Assembly (NCBI GenBank): GCA_016937035.1
Contig: JAFGWS010000184.1
Coordinates: 1 to 12,223, forward strand
From: Pontiellaceae bacterium
GTDB taxonomy: Bacteria > Verrucomicrobiota > Kiritimatiellia > Kiritimatiellales > Pontiellaceae
Length of the DNA stretch: 12,223 nt
Direction of reading: 5' to 3'
Part shown: in pieces, positions 6,575 to 12,103 of the stretch
How the letters are laid out: each line of letters begins with the position of its first letter
Position numbering within the stretch: the stretch's first letter is position 1
Position numbers and translations under genes: made by a program
The notes under the pieces: generated by a model
Told to the model about the DNA's origin: nothing
The model's database searches: none
The model's input: the letters and a program-made list of their open reading frames with translations, nothing else

Positions 6575-6976
6575 TTAACCTCCGGTTGTAATTTCAATCC
6601 GGCGCGGTTTGGCCTGCTCCGCCTTCGGCAGCTCAATGTCGAGCACGCCGTTATGGAGCCGAGCGCGAATGTTGTCGCGGTCAATCAACTGCGGGATGCT
6701 GAACTTACGCCGGAAAACGCCGGTATCATATTCGCTGACCATCAGCTCATAACCTTCCGGATGTTCCCCCTTCTGCGTAGCGGTAATTTCCAGCTCATGA
6801 TTGTCGAGATGAATATCGATCTGCTCCTGCGGTACGCCGGGGACGTCGCACCGAACGAGAATAGCGTCCTCTTTTTCATAGATATCCGTGGTCGGGACAT
6901 AGGTCCGCAGATACTGCTTCGACTCCATCTCCTCGCGGTTCACCTTAGATAGACTTTTTTCATGCGTATCTTTCAT
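6575..6976 (-). CDS. Small heat shock protein, Hsp20 family (middle gene, short N-terminal arm)
   Basis: This 133-residue protein is almost wholly an alpha-crystallin domain (about 37-125). It contains ILVRCDVPGVPQEQIDIHLD, the LHNGVLDIELPK motif and a C-terminal IEI motif. The N-terminal arm is short and polar (KDTHEKSLSKVNREEMESKQ) and lacks the hydrophobic L-x-R-E-M/I-N-x-L-F segment seen in both neighbours. Because that arm normally binds clients and drives assembly, this member may act as a partner subunit in mixed oligomers, which is inference. The start has a strong Shine-Dalgarno (AAAGGAGG), and 13 bases separate it from the gene upstream. Confidence 0.92.
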   Translation of the reverse strand: MKDTHEKSLSKVNREEMESKQYLRTYVPTTDIYEKEDAILVRCDVPGVPQEQIDIHLDNHELEITATQKGEHPEGYELMVSEYDTGVFRRKFSIPQLIDRDNIRARLHNGVLDIELPKAEQAKPRRIEITTGG

Positions 6977-6989
6977 CGGAATCCCTCCT

Positions 6990-7424
6990 TTAAGATGCTT
7001 TGATTTTAATGCGTTTCGGTTTGGTGGCCTCGTGGCGCGGCAGTACGACTGTCAGAACGCCGTCTTCATACTTGGCCGTGGTCTTGTCGTTTTCCACAGC
7101 GTAAGGAAGGCGCACGGTCCGCATAAACTTTCCGGTTCCCCGTTCGCTGCGGTGGCATACCGCGTTTTCCGCCGGTTTTTCGGTCTTTCGTTCGCCCTGA
7201 ATGGAGAGCTGATTGTTGACCACATTCAGTTCCAGCTGATCAATCTCCATGCCGGGGAGTTCTGCGGTCACGATCACATTTTCGGCATTGCCCCAGACAT
7301 TCAGTGCGGGGAAACGGGTCATTGCGATTCCGTCGTCGTATCCGTCGAACAGACGGTTCATTTCCCGCTGCAGCGACCTCAGTTCGGCAAACGGGCTCCA
7401 GGTTCTATCGTTGCTCCAATACAT
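6990..7424 (-). CDS. Small heat shock protein, Hsp20 family (first gene of operon)
   Basis: This 144-residue protein has the classic arm PFAELRSLQREMNRLFDGYDDG, an alpha-crystallin domain with VTAELPGMEIDQLELNVVNN and YEDGVLTVVLPR, and a C-terminal IKI motif. It would act in the cytoplasm, holding unfolding proteins for the ATP-dependent chaperones. A longer frame opens at ATG 7442, but GAAAGGAGTG lies just before ATG 7424 at correct spacing, so the shorter start is preferred. It is the first gene of the three-gene operon and is preceded by a sigma-54-like promoter about 73 bases upstream. Confidence 0.93.
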   Translation of the reverse strand: MYWSNDRTWSPFAELRSLQREMNRLFDGYDDGIAMTRFPALNVWGNAENVIVTAELPGMEIDQLELNVVNNQLSIQGERKTEKPAENAVCHRSERGTGKFMRTVRLPYAVENDKTTAKYEDGVLTVVLPRHEATKPKRIKIKAS

Positions 7425-7496
7425 GTCTTGCACTCCTTTCATTTTGGCTCCCGCAACCCCTGCAGGAGCGTATAAATTCGATACAACCCGCCTCTA

Positions 7497-7512
7497 TACA
7501 AAAAGTGTGCCA
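7497..7512 (-). promoter_or_regulatory. Near-consensus sigma-54 (-24/-12) promoter of the hsp20 operon
   Basis: Read on the minus strand, TGGCACACTTTTTGTA matches the -24/-12 consensus TGGCAC-R-N4-TTGC-W at every fixed base but one (T for C in the -12 GC), with the required ten bases between GG and GT. It is correctly oriented, with a predicted transcription start near 7487 and a leader of about 60 bases. I saw no good heat-shock (sigma-32) or sigma-70 pair in the same gap. Confidence 0.6.
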
Positions 7513-7581
7513 GCGGATTTAGTTGATGTAAGTGTAAGGAAATAAAGCTAAAGCGTTTTTTCTGTTTTGTCGTGTGCGTGA

Positions 7582-7619
7582 AAAATCGGCACACCTTGCG
7601 TCACAGGTGTGCCGATTTT
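7582..7619. terminator. Perfect 15-bp hairpin with flanking A/T runs (bidirectional terminator-like, no gene attached)
   Basis: AAAATCGGCACACCT (7582-7596) and AGGTGTGCCGATTTT (7605-7619) are exact complements around an eight-base loop. T-runs follow on both strands, so it could terminate transcripts from either side. No gene ends nearby on either strand. It also repeats the GGCACAC core of the hsp20 -24 element, so it may instead be a protein-binding dyad upstream of that promoter. Confidence 0.65.
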
Positions 7620-7759
7620 ATACAGATGGTCTGTGGCAGCTCGTTGATTAATGAGCGCTTGACCATTTTGAAATGAACGTATGGTCGACTTCCCAGACTG
7701 AAAATACGGGGCCGTCATCTCTTTCCGCCCGTCTTAATCTGCATCGTCGTCAAGATTCA

Positions 7760-7903
7760 ACGTTCTCTGTACGTCGCATTTCGTCTCACAGAGCCGATTT
7801 TACAACTTTGCATTATCGCAGACGCGACGTTCTCTGCACGTGAAAAAGAGAGCAACCGGAGTCATAATTGTAGCGTTGGCTCTGCGAGCCAATTGCGACG
7901 TTC
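7760..7903. repeat. Diverged repeats based on GCGACGTTCTCTGCACGT
   Basis: ACGTTCTCTGTACGT (7760-7774) and ACGTTCTCTGCACGT (7827-7841) differ by one base and are offset by 67. A third partial copy, GCGACGTTC (7895-7903), is offset by 71 from the matching part of the second copy (7824-7832). ACGTCGC/GCGACGT and CTCTGT/ACAGAG inverted pairs are mixed in, so the segment can fold. The copies are too few and too unequal to be a CRISPR array. A dispersed genomic repeat is possible. Confidence 0.45.
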
Positions 7904-8034
7904 CCGTCGTATACCCAAGCAGAGAGGCGGGTAGATTAAGCGCGAAACAGGCGAAAATGAGCGAAAAGGTGCTATCAAAAATGCGAGGTGCGGAGCGCAA
8001 GCCTGGGGTTTCTGTGAAATATATCCATAAGGTT

Positions 8035-8064
8035 TTGACTCTTTGCTCGTTTTGCGTTTATATA
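8035..8064 (+). promoter_or_regulatory. Sigma-70-like promoter upstream of the SHD1-like gene
   Basis: TTGACT (8035-8040) and TATATA (8059-8064) are separated by 18 bases, with TATACT overlapping two bases further on. The predicted start is near 8071-8073, giving a leader of about 140 bases before the gene at 8213. Confidence 0.5.
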
Positions 8065-8084
8065 CTCAGGAGAGGGCGTGGATT

Positions 8085-8198
8085 ATGGGATCTGAAAACC
8101 AAGGTAATGAATCAGGAGGACGGACCTCTGTTTCAAATCAAATAACGGTTGAGTTTCGGGAAATGAAGAAAAAAGCGTTCAGACCCTTTTTTCAATAA
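8085..8198 (+). CDS. Candidate 37-residue small ORF or leader peptide
   Basis: ATG 8085 opens a 37-codon frame ending at TAA 8196-8198, 14 bases before the next gene. AGGAGAGGG at 8068-8076 lies eight bases before the ATG. The peptide begins MGSENQGNESGGRTS and ends in a basic stretch, KKKAFRPFFQ, with no membrane segment. The spacing suggests a leader peptide or a small gene coupled to the downstream one. A caution is that the predicted transcription start (about 8071-8073) would trim part of the Shine-Dalgarno. I recognise no family, and the open frame could be chance. Confidence 0.3.
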   Translation: MGSENQGNESGGRTSVSNQITVEFREMKKKAFRPFFQ

Positions 8199-8212
8199 AA
8201 CATGGAGGGCAT

Positions 8213-9088
8213 ATGAAAAAGATAATTATACATTTGTTCATTTGGATTGCCATGGCGGTGGGTGCCGGTGAGGAGAAGCCCGTTTATCGAACGTTCACGA
8301 ACACCGAAGGTCAGACCATTCAGGCACGCATCATTCGATATGATGCTGCAAGGGACCAGATTCAGATTGAGCTTAAAGACGGGAAAAATAAAGGTTGGGC
8401 AGCGCTGTCCGTGTTCTCAACGTCGGATCAGGAATATATTCAGGAATGGATTGCAGCAGATCTGGTGCTGAACGAGAAAAGTTTGTTCGTTTATGTTGAT
8501 AAAAAATCTGAAAATATGGCGAGCGAAGTAGACTATTCTATCGTAGGAGCGAGAGTCGGATCAACGGTAGGGGCTGTTGATGCCTTGGAACGAACGGAGG
8601 ACTCAAGAACGGATCGCGAGGCGATTCATTACCAGGTGCGTTTAAAAAACAGCGGCAGCGATGATATTCAAAATCTGAAAATAGAATATTGTATCTATTT
8701 AGCGAACGAATCCGGTGGTCGACGGTTGAATACAGGAAGCGTTAAGAATGGGGTCATTGAGCTTGGGGGGCTCTCCAAAGAGCACTCCAAATCTACAGAA
8801 ACGGAAGAGGTCATTGCTTCAAAGCACTATGAAAGAAGATATGTATCGACCTATAACTCCTCCACAGGGAAGGAGGAGTCTTCTTCTTATCTTAGAAAAA
8901 TCTCCGAGGTGGAAGTGGAGGGGATATGGATCCGTATTTACGGCCCGGAGGTGGAGGGGGTGCCTGTCGTGCGCGATGTTTATTATCCAAAAGGTTTCGA
9001 GAAAAAAGGCTATCAGTGGAATTCCAAAACGAAAATCATTGAAAAAGATGAAAATGATATCGGCGGGTTTGTTTGGAAGTCTCTATGA
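8213..9088 (+). CDS. Secreted protein with SHD1-like N-terminal domain, function unknown
   Basis: This 291-residue protein starts at ATG 8213 behind GGAGGG. Residues 1-18 or so form a signal peptide (MKKIIIHLFIWIAMAVGAG), so it is probably exported. Residues 24-80 (YRTFTNTEGQTIQARIIRYD, continuing to WAALSVFSTSDQEYIQEW) have the layout of the SHD1-like domain common in secreted proteins of Planctomycetes and Verrucomicrobia: an R/Y-x-F/W-T-x-x-x-G opening, beta strands, then L/V-x-x-L/F-S-x-x-D-x-x-Y-I. The rest is predicted beta-rich, with a segment of alternating hydrophobic residues (HYQVRLKNSGSDDIQNLKIE) like an immunoglobulin-like domain. I know no function for it. It is preceded by its own promoter and candidate leader ORF. 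Confidence 0.8.
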   Translation: MKKIIIHLFIWIAMAVGAGEEKPVYRTFTNTEGQTIQARIIRYDAARDQIQIELKDGKNKGWAALSVFSTSDQEYIQEWIAADLVLNEKSLFVYVDKKSENMASEVDYSIVGARVGSTVGAVDALERTEDSRTDREAIHYQVRLKNSGSDDIQNLKIEYCIYLANESGGRRLNTGSVKNGVIELGGLSKEHSKSTETEEVIASKHYERRYVSTYNSSTGKEESSSYLRKISEVEVEGIWIRIYGPEVEGVPVVRDVYYPKGFEKKGYQWNSKTKIIEKDENDIGGFVWKSL

Positions 9089-9107
9089 TGAATCGTTTCA
9101 GATGAAG

Positions 9108-9134
9108 CTGTTTTTAAAATTTCTCTAAAAACAG
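9108..9134 (+). terminator. AT-rich hairpin after the SHD1-like gene (weak terminator)
   Basis: CTGTTTTTA (9108-9116) and TAAAAACAG (9126-9134) are exact complements around a nine-base loop, 20 bases after the stop codon. No T-run follows on the plus strand, so termination would be weak. A palindrome, CTTAGCTAAG, lies at 9153-9162. Confidence 0.4.
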
Positions 9135-9200
9135 GGTCAGAGAGGAATGGCACTTAGCTAAGAAGTTGCAGAGAAGAAATAGTTGAATTCAGAATTATTC

Positions 9201-9214
9201 GAATTATATAATTC
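9201..9214. repeat. 14-base perfect AT-rich palindrome
   Basis: GAATTATATAATTC is fully self-complementary, and an outer AGAATTAT/ATAATTCT pair (9191-9198, 9208-9215) overlaps it. It lies in an AT-rich patch about 90 bases upstream of the riboflavin promoter and could be a binding site. Confidence 0.35.
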
Positions 9215-9305
9215 TTATCCTGAAATAATTAAAAGAAGTGAGCAGTCCATAATCGGGCATCAGGGCGACCGATCAAAGACATGCAGCGGGCTTTGCGGAG
9301 GTGAA

Positions 9306-9334
9306 TTGCGCCCTGGTTCATTTGTGCTTATAAT
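9306..9334 (+). promoter_or_regulatory. Promoter of the riboflavin unit
   Basis: TTGCGC (9306-9311), a 17-base spacer and a perfect TATAAT (9329-9334) lie about 40 bases before the start of the FMN riboswitch. The transcription start should be near 9341. Confidence 0.65.
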
Positions 9335-9374
9335 TTCTACTTGCGCGGGCAGGGGGGATTGTCGCATATTGCAG

Positions 9375-9500
9375 TGGTCTTCAGGGCAGGGTGAAATTCC
9401 CGACCGGCGGTAACAGTCCGCGAGTTGTTTCCAAAACGAAATGACATGACGCAGTGCGATTCTGCGACCGACAGTATACAGTCTGGATGGAAGAAGATGT
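9375..9500 (+). promoter_or_regulatory. FMN riboswitch (RFN element)
   Basis: The conserved RFN core is nearly consensus: TCTTCAGGGCAGGGTGAAAT, then TCCCGACCGGCGGTAACAGT and CCGCGAG, a variable arm, then GATTCTGCGACCGACAGT and AGTCTGGATGGAAGAAG. The first (TCTTC) and last (GAAGA) parts pair to close helix P1. It senses flavin mononucleotide. Since an intrinsic terminator lies between it and ribBA, FMN binding should cause early transcription termination. Confidence 0.95.
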
Positions 9501-9501
9501 T

Positions 9502-9562
9502 ATGCGCAGGAAGCGCATCGTTCCGATTTGACCCTGAAAGCTATTCCCTTCGGGGTTTTTTT
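9502..9562 (+). terminator. Riboswitch expression platform: hairpin and intrinsic terminator
   Basis: ATGCGC/GCGCAT (9502-9507, 9513-9518) forms a first hairpin. ACCCTGAA (9531-9538) pairs with TTCGGGGT (9549-9556, one G-T pair), and seven T residues follow at 9556-9562. The terminator ends 17 bases before the ribBA start codon, so it can shut off the whole downstream unit. Confidence 0.8.
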
Positions 9563-9579
9563 GTTTGAAAGGCAGAATG

Positions 9580-10782
9580 ATGAGCGAAAAAATATTCGAT
9601 CCGATTGAGGATGTGGTCGAGGCGTTGCGTGCCGGCGAGATCGTGCTGGTAACGGACGATGAAAATCGGGAAAACGAGGGCGATCTGATCTGTGCGGCGG
9701 AGACGTGTTCAGCGCAACAGATAAATTTTATGATTACATATGCGCGCGGATTGGTCTGCATGCCGATTACGCGCGAGCGGGCAGCGCATCTGGGACTGGC
9801 CCGAATGAATGTTTCACACGAGGGGGATGTGTTTCAGACCGCGTTTACGGTGTCGGTTGATGCGGCGGGCTGTACTACCGGTATTAGTGCCGCAGAGCGC
9901 GCTTTTACCATTCGGGCGATTGTCGATGAGGGGACAAAGCCGCAAGACCTGCTCTGTCCGGGGCACGTGTTTCCGTTGATTTCAATGCCGGGCGGGGTGC
10001 TGGAGCGCGCCGGCCATACGGAGTCGACGGTTGATCTGATGCGGATTGCGGCTCTGAAGCCCGCCGGGGTGATCTGCGAGATCACCAACGATGACGGCAC
10101 GATGGCTCGGCTGCCCGAGTTGATTGTTTTTGCGAAGAAACACGGGTTGAAAATGACCTCTGTGGCCGAGGTGATCAAATACCGTTACACGCACGAAAAG
10201 CTGGTGAAAATGGAGCGCGAAATCAGTATGCCGACCGACGCCGGTCCTTTTCGTCTTAAGCTGTACAGCTCGATAGTGGACAATAAAGACCATCTGGCGC
10301 TGGTCTGCGGCGATGCTTCGTGCGGCAAGGTGCCGCTGGTGCGGGTGCACAGCGAATGTCTGACCGGCGATGTGTTTCACTCAATGCGCTGCGACTGCGG
10401 TGCCCAGCTGCATGCGGCGATGGAGGCGGTGCAGGCGCATGGATACGGCGCGATTGTGTATATGCGACAGGAGGGGCGCGGCATTGGTCTTGCGAAAAAG
10501 CTGCATGCGTATGAACTGCAGGAGCAGGGGATGGATACGGTTGAGGCCAACGAACACCTCGGATTTGACGCAGACCTGCGCGATTACGGGATCGGTGCCC
10601 AGATTTTGGATGATCTTGGAATGAAGAAAATCAATCTGCTCACGAATAATCCGGAAAAAATCAGGGGGCTGGATAAATACGGAATTAAGGTGGAAAAGCG
10701 CATTCCGCTGGTTTTTAAACCCGGCAAGCACAATGATTTTTATCTGGCCACCAAGCGCGATCGAATGGGGCATATGCTTTAG
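9580..10782 (+). CDS. ribBA: Bifunctional 3,4-dihydroxy-2-butanone 4-phosphate synthase / GTP cyclohydrolase II
   Basis: This 400-residue fusion enzyme catalyses both entry steps to riboflavin. The N-terminal RibB part (about 1-205) turns ribulose 5-phosphate into dihydroxybutanone phosphate and shows DDENRENEGDL (26-36) and GGVLERAGHTEST (138-150). The C-terminal RibA part turns GTP into the pyrimidine precursor. It has the zinc cysteines Cys260, Cys271 and Cys273 (HSECLTGDVFHSMRCDCG), RQEGRGIGL (296-304), ANEHLGFDADLRDYG and LLTNNPEKI. ATG 9580 is chosen because AAGG is seven bases upstream; ATG 9577 is also possible, and an in-frame TTG at 9565 lies in the terminator region. It is directly controlled by the FMN riboswitch. 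All motifs are intact. Confidence 0.97.
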   Translation: MSEKIFDPIEDVVEALRAGEIVLVTDDENRENEGDLICAAETCSAQQINFMITYARGLVCMPITRERAAHLGLARMNVSHEGDVFQTAFTVSVDAAGCTTGISAAERAFTIRAIVDEGTKPQDLLCPGHVFPLISMPGGVLERAGHTESTVDLMRIAALKPAGVICEITNDDGTMARLPELIVFAKKHGLKMTSVAEVIKYRYTHEKLVKMEREISMPTDAGPFRLKLYSSIVDNKDHLALVCGDASCGKVPLVRVHSECLTGDVFHSMRCDCGAQLHAAMEAVQAHGYGAIVYMRQEGRGIGLAKKLHAYELQEQGMDTVEANEHLGFDADLRDYGIGAQILDDLGMKKINLLTNNPEKIRGLDKYGIKVEKRIPLVFKPGKHNDFYLATKRDRMGHML

Positions 10783-10784
10783 GA

Positions 10785-10887
10785 GGCGTGAAACGTGACG
10801 ATTGAGGCGTGAAGTGTGAATTTAGATTAATGGGTGGCTGGTGGACTTTTTTTTTTATAAATCACGTTTTACTCGTCATTCATCACG
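10785..10887. repeat. GTGAAACGTGA-type direct and inverted repeats between ribBA and ribH
   Basis: GAGGCGTGAAACGTGA and GAGGCGTGAAGTGTGA (14 of 16 bases identical) follow each other closely after ribBA. TCACGTTTTAC further on is the near-exact complement of GTGAAACGTGA, and CATCACG follows. A run of ten T residues (10847-10856) sits between the arms, so the RNA could fold into a long hairpin between the two genes. Confidence 0.5.
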
Positions 10888-10900
10888 AACGGAGTGAGAT

Positions 10901-11410
10901 ATGGGAAAAAGAATTGGAAGAGCGATTGAGCTGATCGGCGGTATCGGTGCGCGTCAGGTAGTCGGTACGTTGGATGCCTCCGGAATGCGCTTTGGTATGG
11001 TGGTTGCGCGTTTTAATGATGAGCTGACGAATGCGCTGGCGACCAGCGCATATCAGTGTCTGGTTAAATACGGCGCAAAGCCGGAGACCATTGATCTGGT
11101 GCGGGTGCCGGGCGCATATGAAATTCCGGTGGTGGCCGAAAAGATGGCGGCGAGCGGTCGCTATGACGCATTGATTGTACTGGGCGTGGTTGTGGAAGGT
11201 GAAACACAGCATGCTCAGATGATTATCGACACCACGGGCCAAAGTGTGCTTGATATTGCGTGTCGGCATCAGGTGCCGGTGATCAATGAGATTGTGGGTG
11301 TGCGCACCTGGGTGCAGGCGGAGGCACGATGCCTCGGCGGTGAAAATACCCGGGGGTGGTATGCAGCGGAAGCCGCGATCGAAACCGCACGTGTTTATAA
11401 GCAGTTGTAA
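10901..11410 (+). CDS. ribH: 6,7-dimethyl-8-ribityllumazine synthase, divergent
   Basis: This 169-residue enzyme would join the dihydroxybutanone phosphate made by RibBA to the ribityl-aminopyrimidine, the next-to-last step of riboflavin synthesis. Family motifs are visible: FGMVVARFNDELT (31-43), VRVPGAYEIP (67-76), LGVVVEGETQH with the conserved histidine, and VPVI. The C-terminal part departs from the usual pattern: V-L-T-T-D-T-x-x-Q-A is replaced by EIVGVRTWVQAEA, and R-A-G-T-K-A-G-N-K-G by RCLGGENTRG. An arginine remains at the first position and a basic residue near the last. The start has GGAG ten bases upstream. It follows ribBA on the same strand, so it should share riboswitch control. 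Length is slightly above the usual 155 or so. Confidence 0.9.
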   Translation: MGKRIGRAIELIGGIGARQVVGTLDASGMRFGMVVARFNDELTNALATSAYQCLVKYGAKPETIDLVRVPGAYEIPVVAEKMAASGRYDALIVLGVVVEGETQHAQMIIDTTGQSVLDIACRHQVPVINEIVGVRTWVQAEARCLGGENTRGWYAAEAAIETARVYKQL

Positions 11411-11416
11411 TCAAAC

Positions 11417-11445
11417 TTGACATGTGACCACGGTGACTACATACT
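11417..11445 (+). promoter_or_regulatory. Promoter and possible operator of the toxin-antitoxin pair
   Basis: A perfect -35 TTGACA (11417-11422), a 17-base spacer and CATACT (11440-11445) lie just upstream of the antitoxin gene. The spacer contains a direct repeat, GTGAC-CACG-GTGAC, that could be bound by the antitoxin for autoregulation. Confidence 0.6.
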
Positions 11446-11477
11446 TATGGCGTTAAAGAGGCATATGGAGGATTTGG

Positions 11478-11705
11478 ATGAAGGTTGCAGTTCGAGAGGT
11501 TAAGGCGAAGCTGAGCAAATTCGGCGATATGGCCCATAATGGGGAAACTGTCGTAGTCTGTAAAAACGGCGAGCCTTGGTTTGATCTGGTTCCGCATACA
11601 AAGCGTAACCGAAAAACAACCCCGTTAGCTAGTGTGACGCCGATCGTTTCGGCGTCTGCTGCGGTGGCACCGCTTTCGACTGAGGATTTGCCGGGATGGA
11701 GCTGA
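11478..11705 (+). CDS. Type II antitoxin, Phd/YefM family
   Basis: This 75-residue protein has the Phd/YefM N-terminal DNA-binding pattern: VAVREVKAKLSKFGDMAHNG, then ETVVVCKNGEPWFDLVPH, in the place of the usual GE-x-V-x-I-T-x-x-G-x-P-x-A-x-L-V-P. The alanine- and valine-rich tail (SVTPIVSASAAVAPL) and the final segment would wrap the toxin. A GGAGG site lies before ATG 11478. Its last ten bases overlap the toxin gene, so the two are translated together. It should both neutralise the toxin and repress the shared promoter, as is known for the family. Confidence 0.88.
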   Translation: MKVAVREVKAKLSKFGDMAHNGETVVVCKNGEPWFDLVPHTKRNRKTTPLASVTPIVSASAAVAPLSTEDLPGWS

Positions 11706-12088
11706 TACTAGACACCTGCGGTTTTCTTTCCCTGACGGGTTTGGCGGAGCGACCGCTGAGTCAGTCTGTATTGGCTTCGTTGGAGAAAGCGGATCATGTT
11801 TATGTATTGTCATGTTCGCTTTTTGAAATTGCGATTAAACACAAAAAGGGGAACATTGAGCTTCTCCCATTTAATACGGCGTCGGCGCTCTGGGATACTG
11901 CTGTTAAGGAATATGATTTAACCGAGATTCCGATATCCGGGAAACTGTTTTTTGAGTCAGCTTGTTTAGATGATATTCACGGGGATCCGTTTGATCGAAT
12001 AATTATTGCCGAGGCGTTGCGTCGGCGGATTCCTGTGGTTACATACGATGCTGTTTTCGATCTGTATGGAGTTGAGACAGTGCGTTAG
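11696..12088 (+). CDS. vapC: PIN-domain ribonuclease toxin, VapC-like
   Basis: This 130-residue protein has the full PIN acidic set: Asp6 (LILDTCGFL), Glu44 (SLFEIAIKHKKG), Asp97/Asp100 (HGDPFDRIIIAEAL) and Asp118 (VVTYDAVFDLYG). The H-x-D-P-F-D-R block and the final YGVETV place it with the Sll0205-like VapC group, which is often paired with Phd-type antitoxins. PIN toxins cut specific structured RNAs using magnesium; the target here is unknown. Its start lies inside the antitoxin gene with GAGGA upstream. No catalytic residue is missing, so it should be active. It ends 15 bases before nusB. Confidence 0.92.
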   Translation: MELILDTCGFLSLTGLAERPLSQSVLASLEKADHVYVLSCSLFEIAIKHKKGNIELLPFNTASALWDTAVKEYDLTEIPISGKLFFESACLDDIHGDPFDRIIIAEALRRRIPVVTYDAVFDLYGVETVR

Positions 12089-12103
12089 ATTTATTGAGGT
12101 ATT

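Larger units (their letters stand above)
7443..8084. other. 640-base region without a convincing large gene
   Basis: This gap holds the hsp20 promoter, the perfect hairpin at 7582-7619, scattered ATGGTC/GACCAT copies (7626, 7661, 7681), the diverged repeats at 7760-7903, a short hairpin at 7876-7892 (TTGGCTC-TGC-GAGCCAA) and a sigma-70-like promoter at 8035-8064. Open frames on both strands start with rare codons, lack Shine-Dalgarno sites and run through these repeats. It looks like a regulatory or repeat-derived stretch rather than coding DNA. Confidence 0.5.

Noticed and set aside
7760..7903. CRISPR-like array
   Set aside because: Only two near-identical copies and one partial copy, with unequal offsets and no cas genes.
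7800..8000. 66-codon minus-strand frame with a hydrophobic start
   Set aside because: Opens with TTG, has no Shine-Dalgarno and reads through the diverged repeats and the TTGGCTC hairpin. More likely the chance translation of repeat DNA, though a repeat-encoded peptide cannot be excluded.
7840..8145. 101-codon plus-strand frame
   Set aside because: GTG start without a Shine-Dalgarno. It overlaps the repeats, the sigma-70-like promoter and the candidate small ORF, and shows no family pattern.
9183..9413. 76-codon plus-strand frame upstream of ribBA
   Set aside because: TTG start without a Shine-Dalgarno. It passes through the riboflavin promoter and into the FMN riboswitch core, so it is not a gene.
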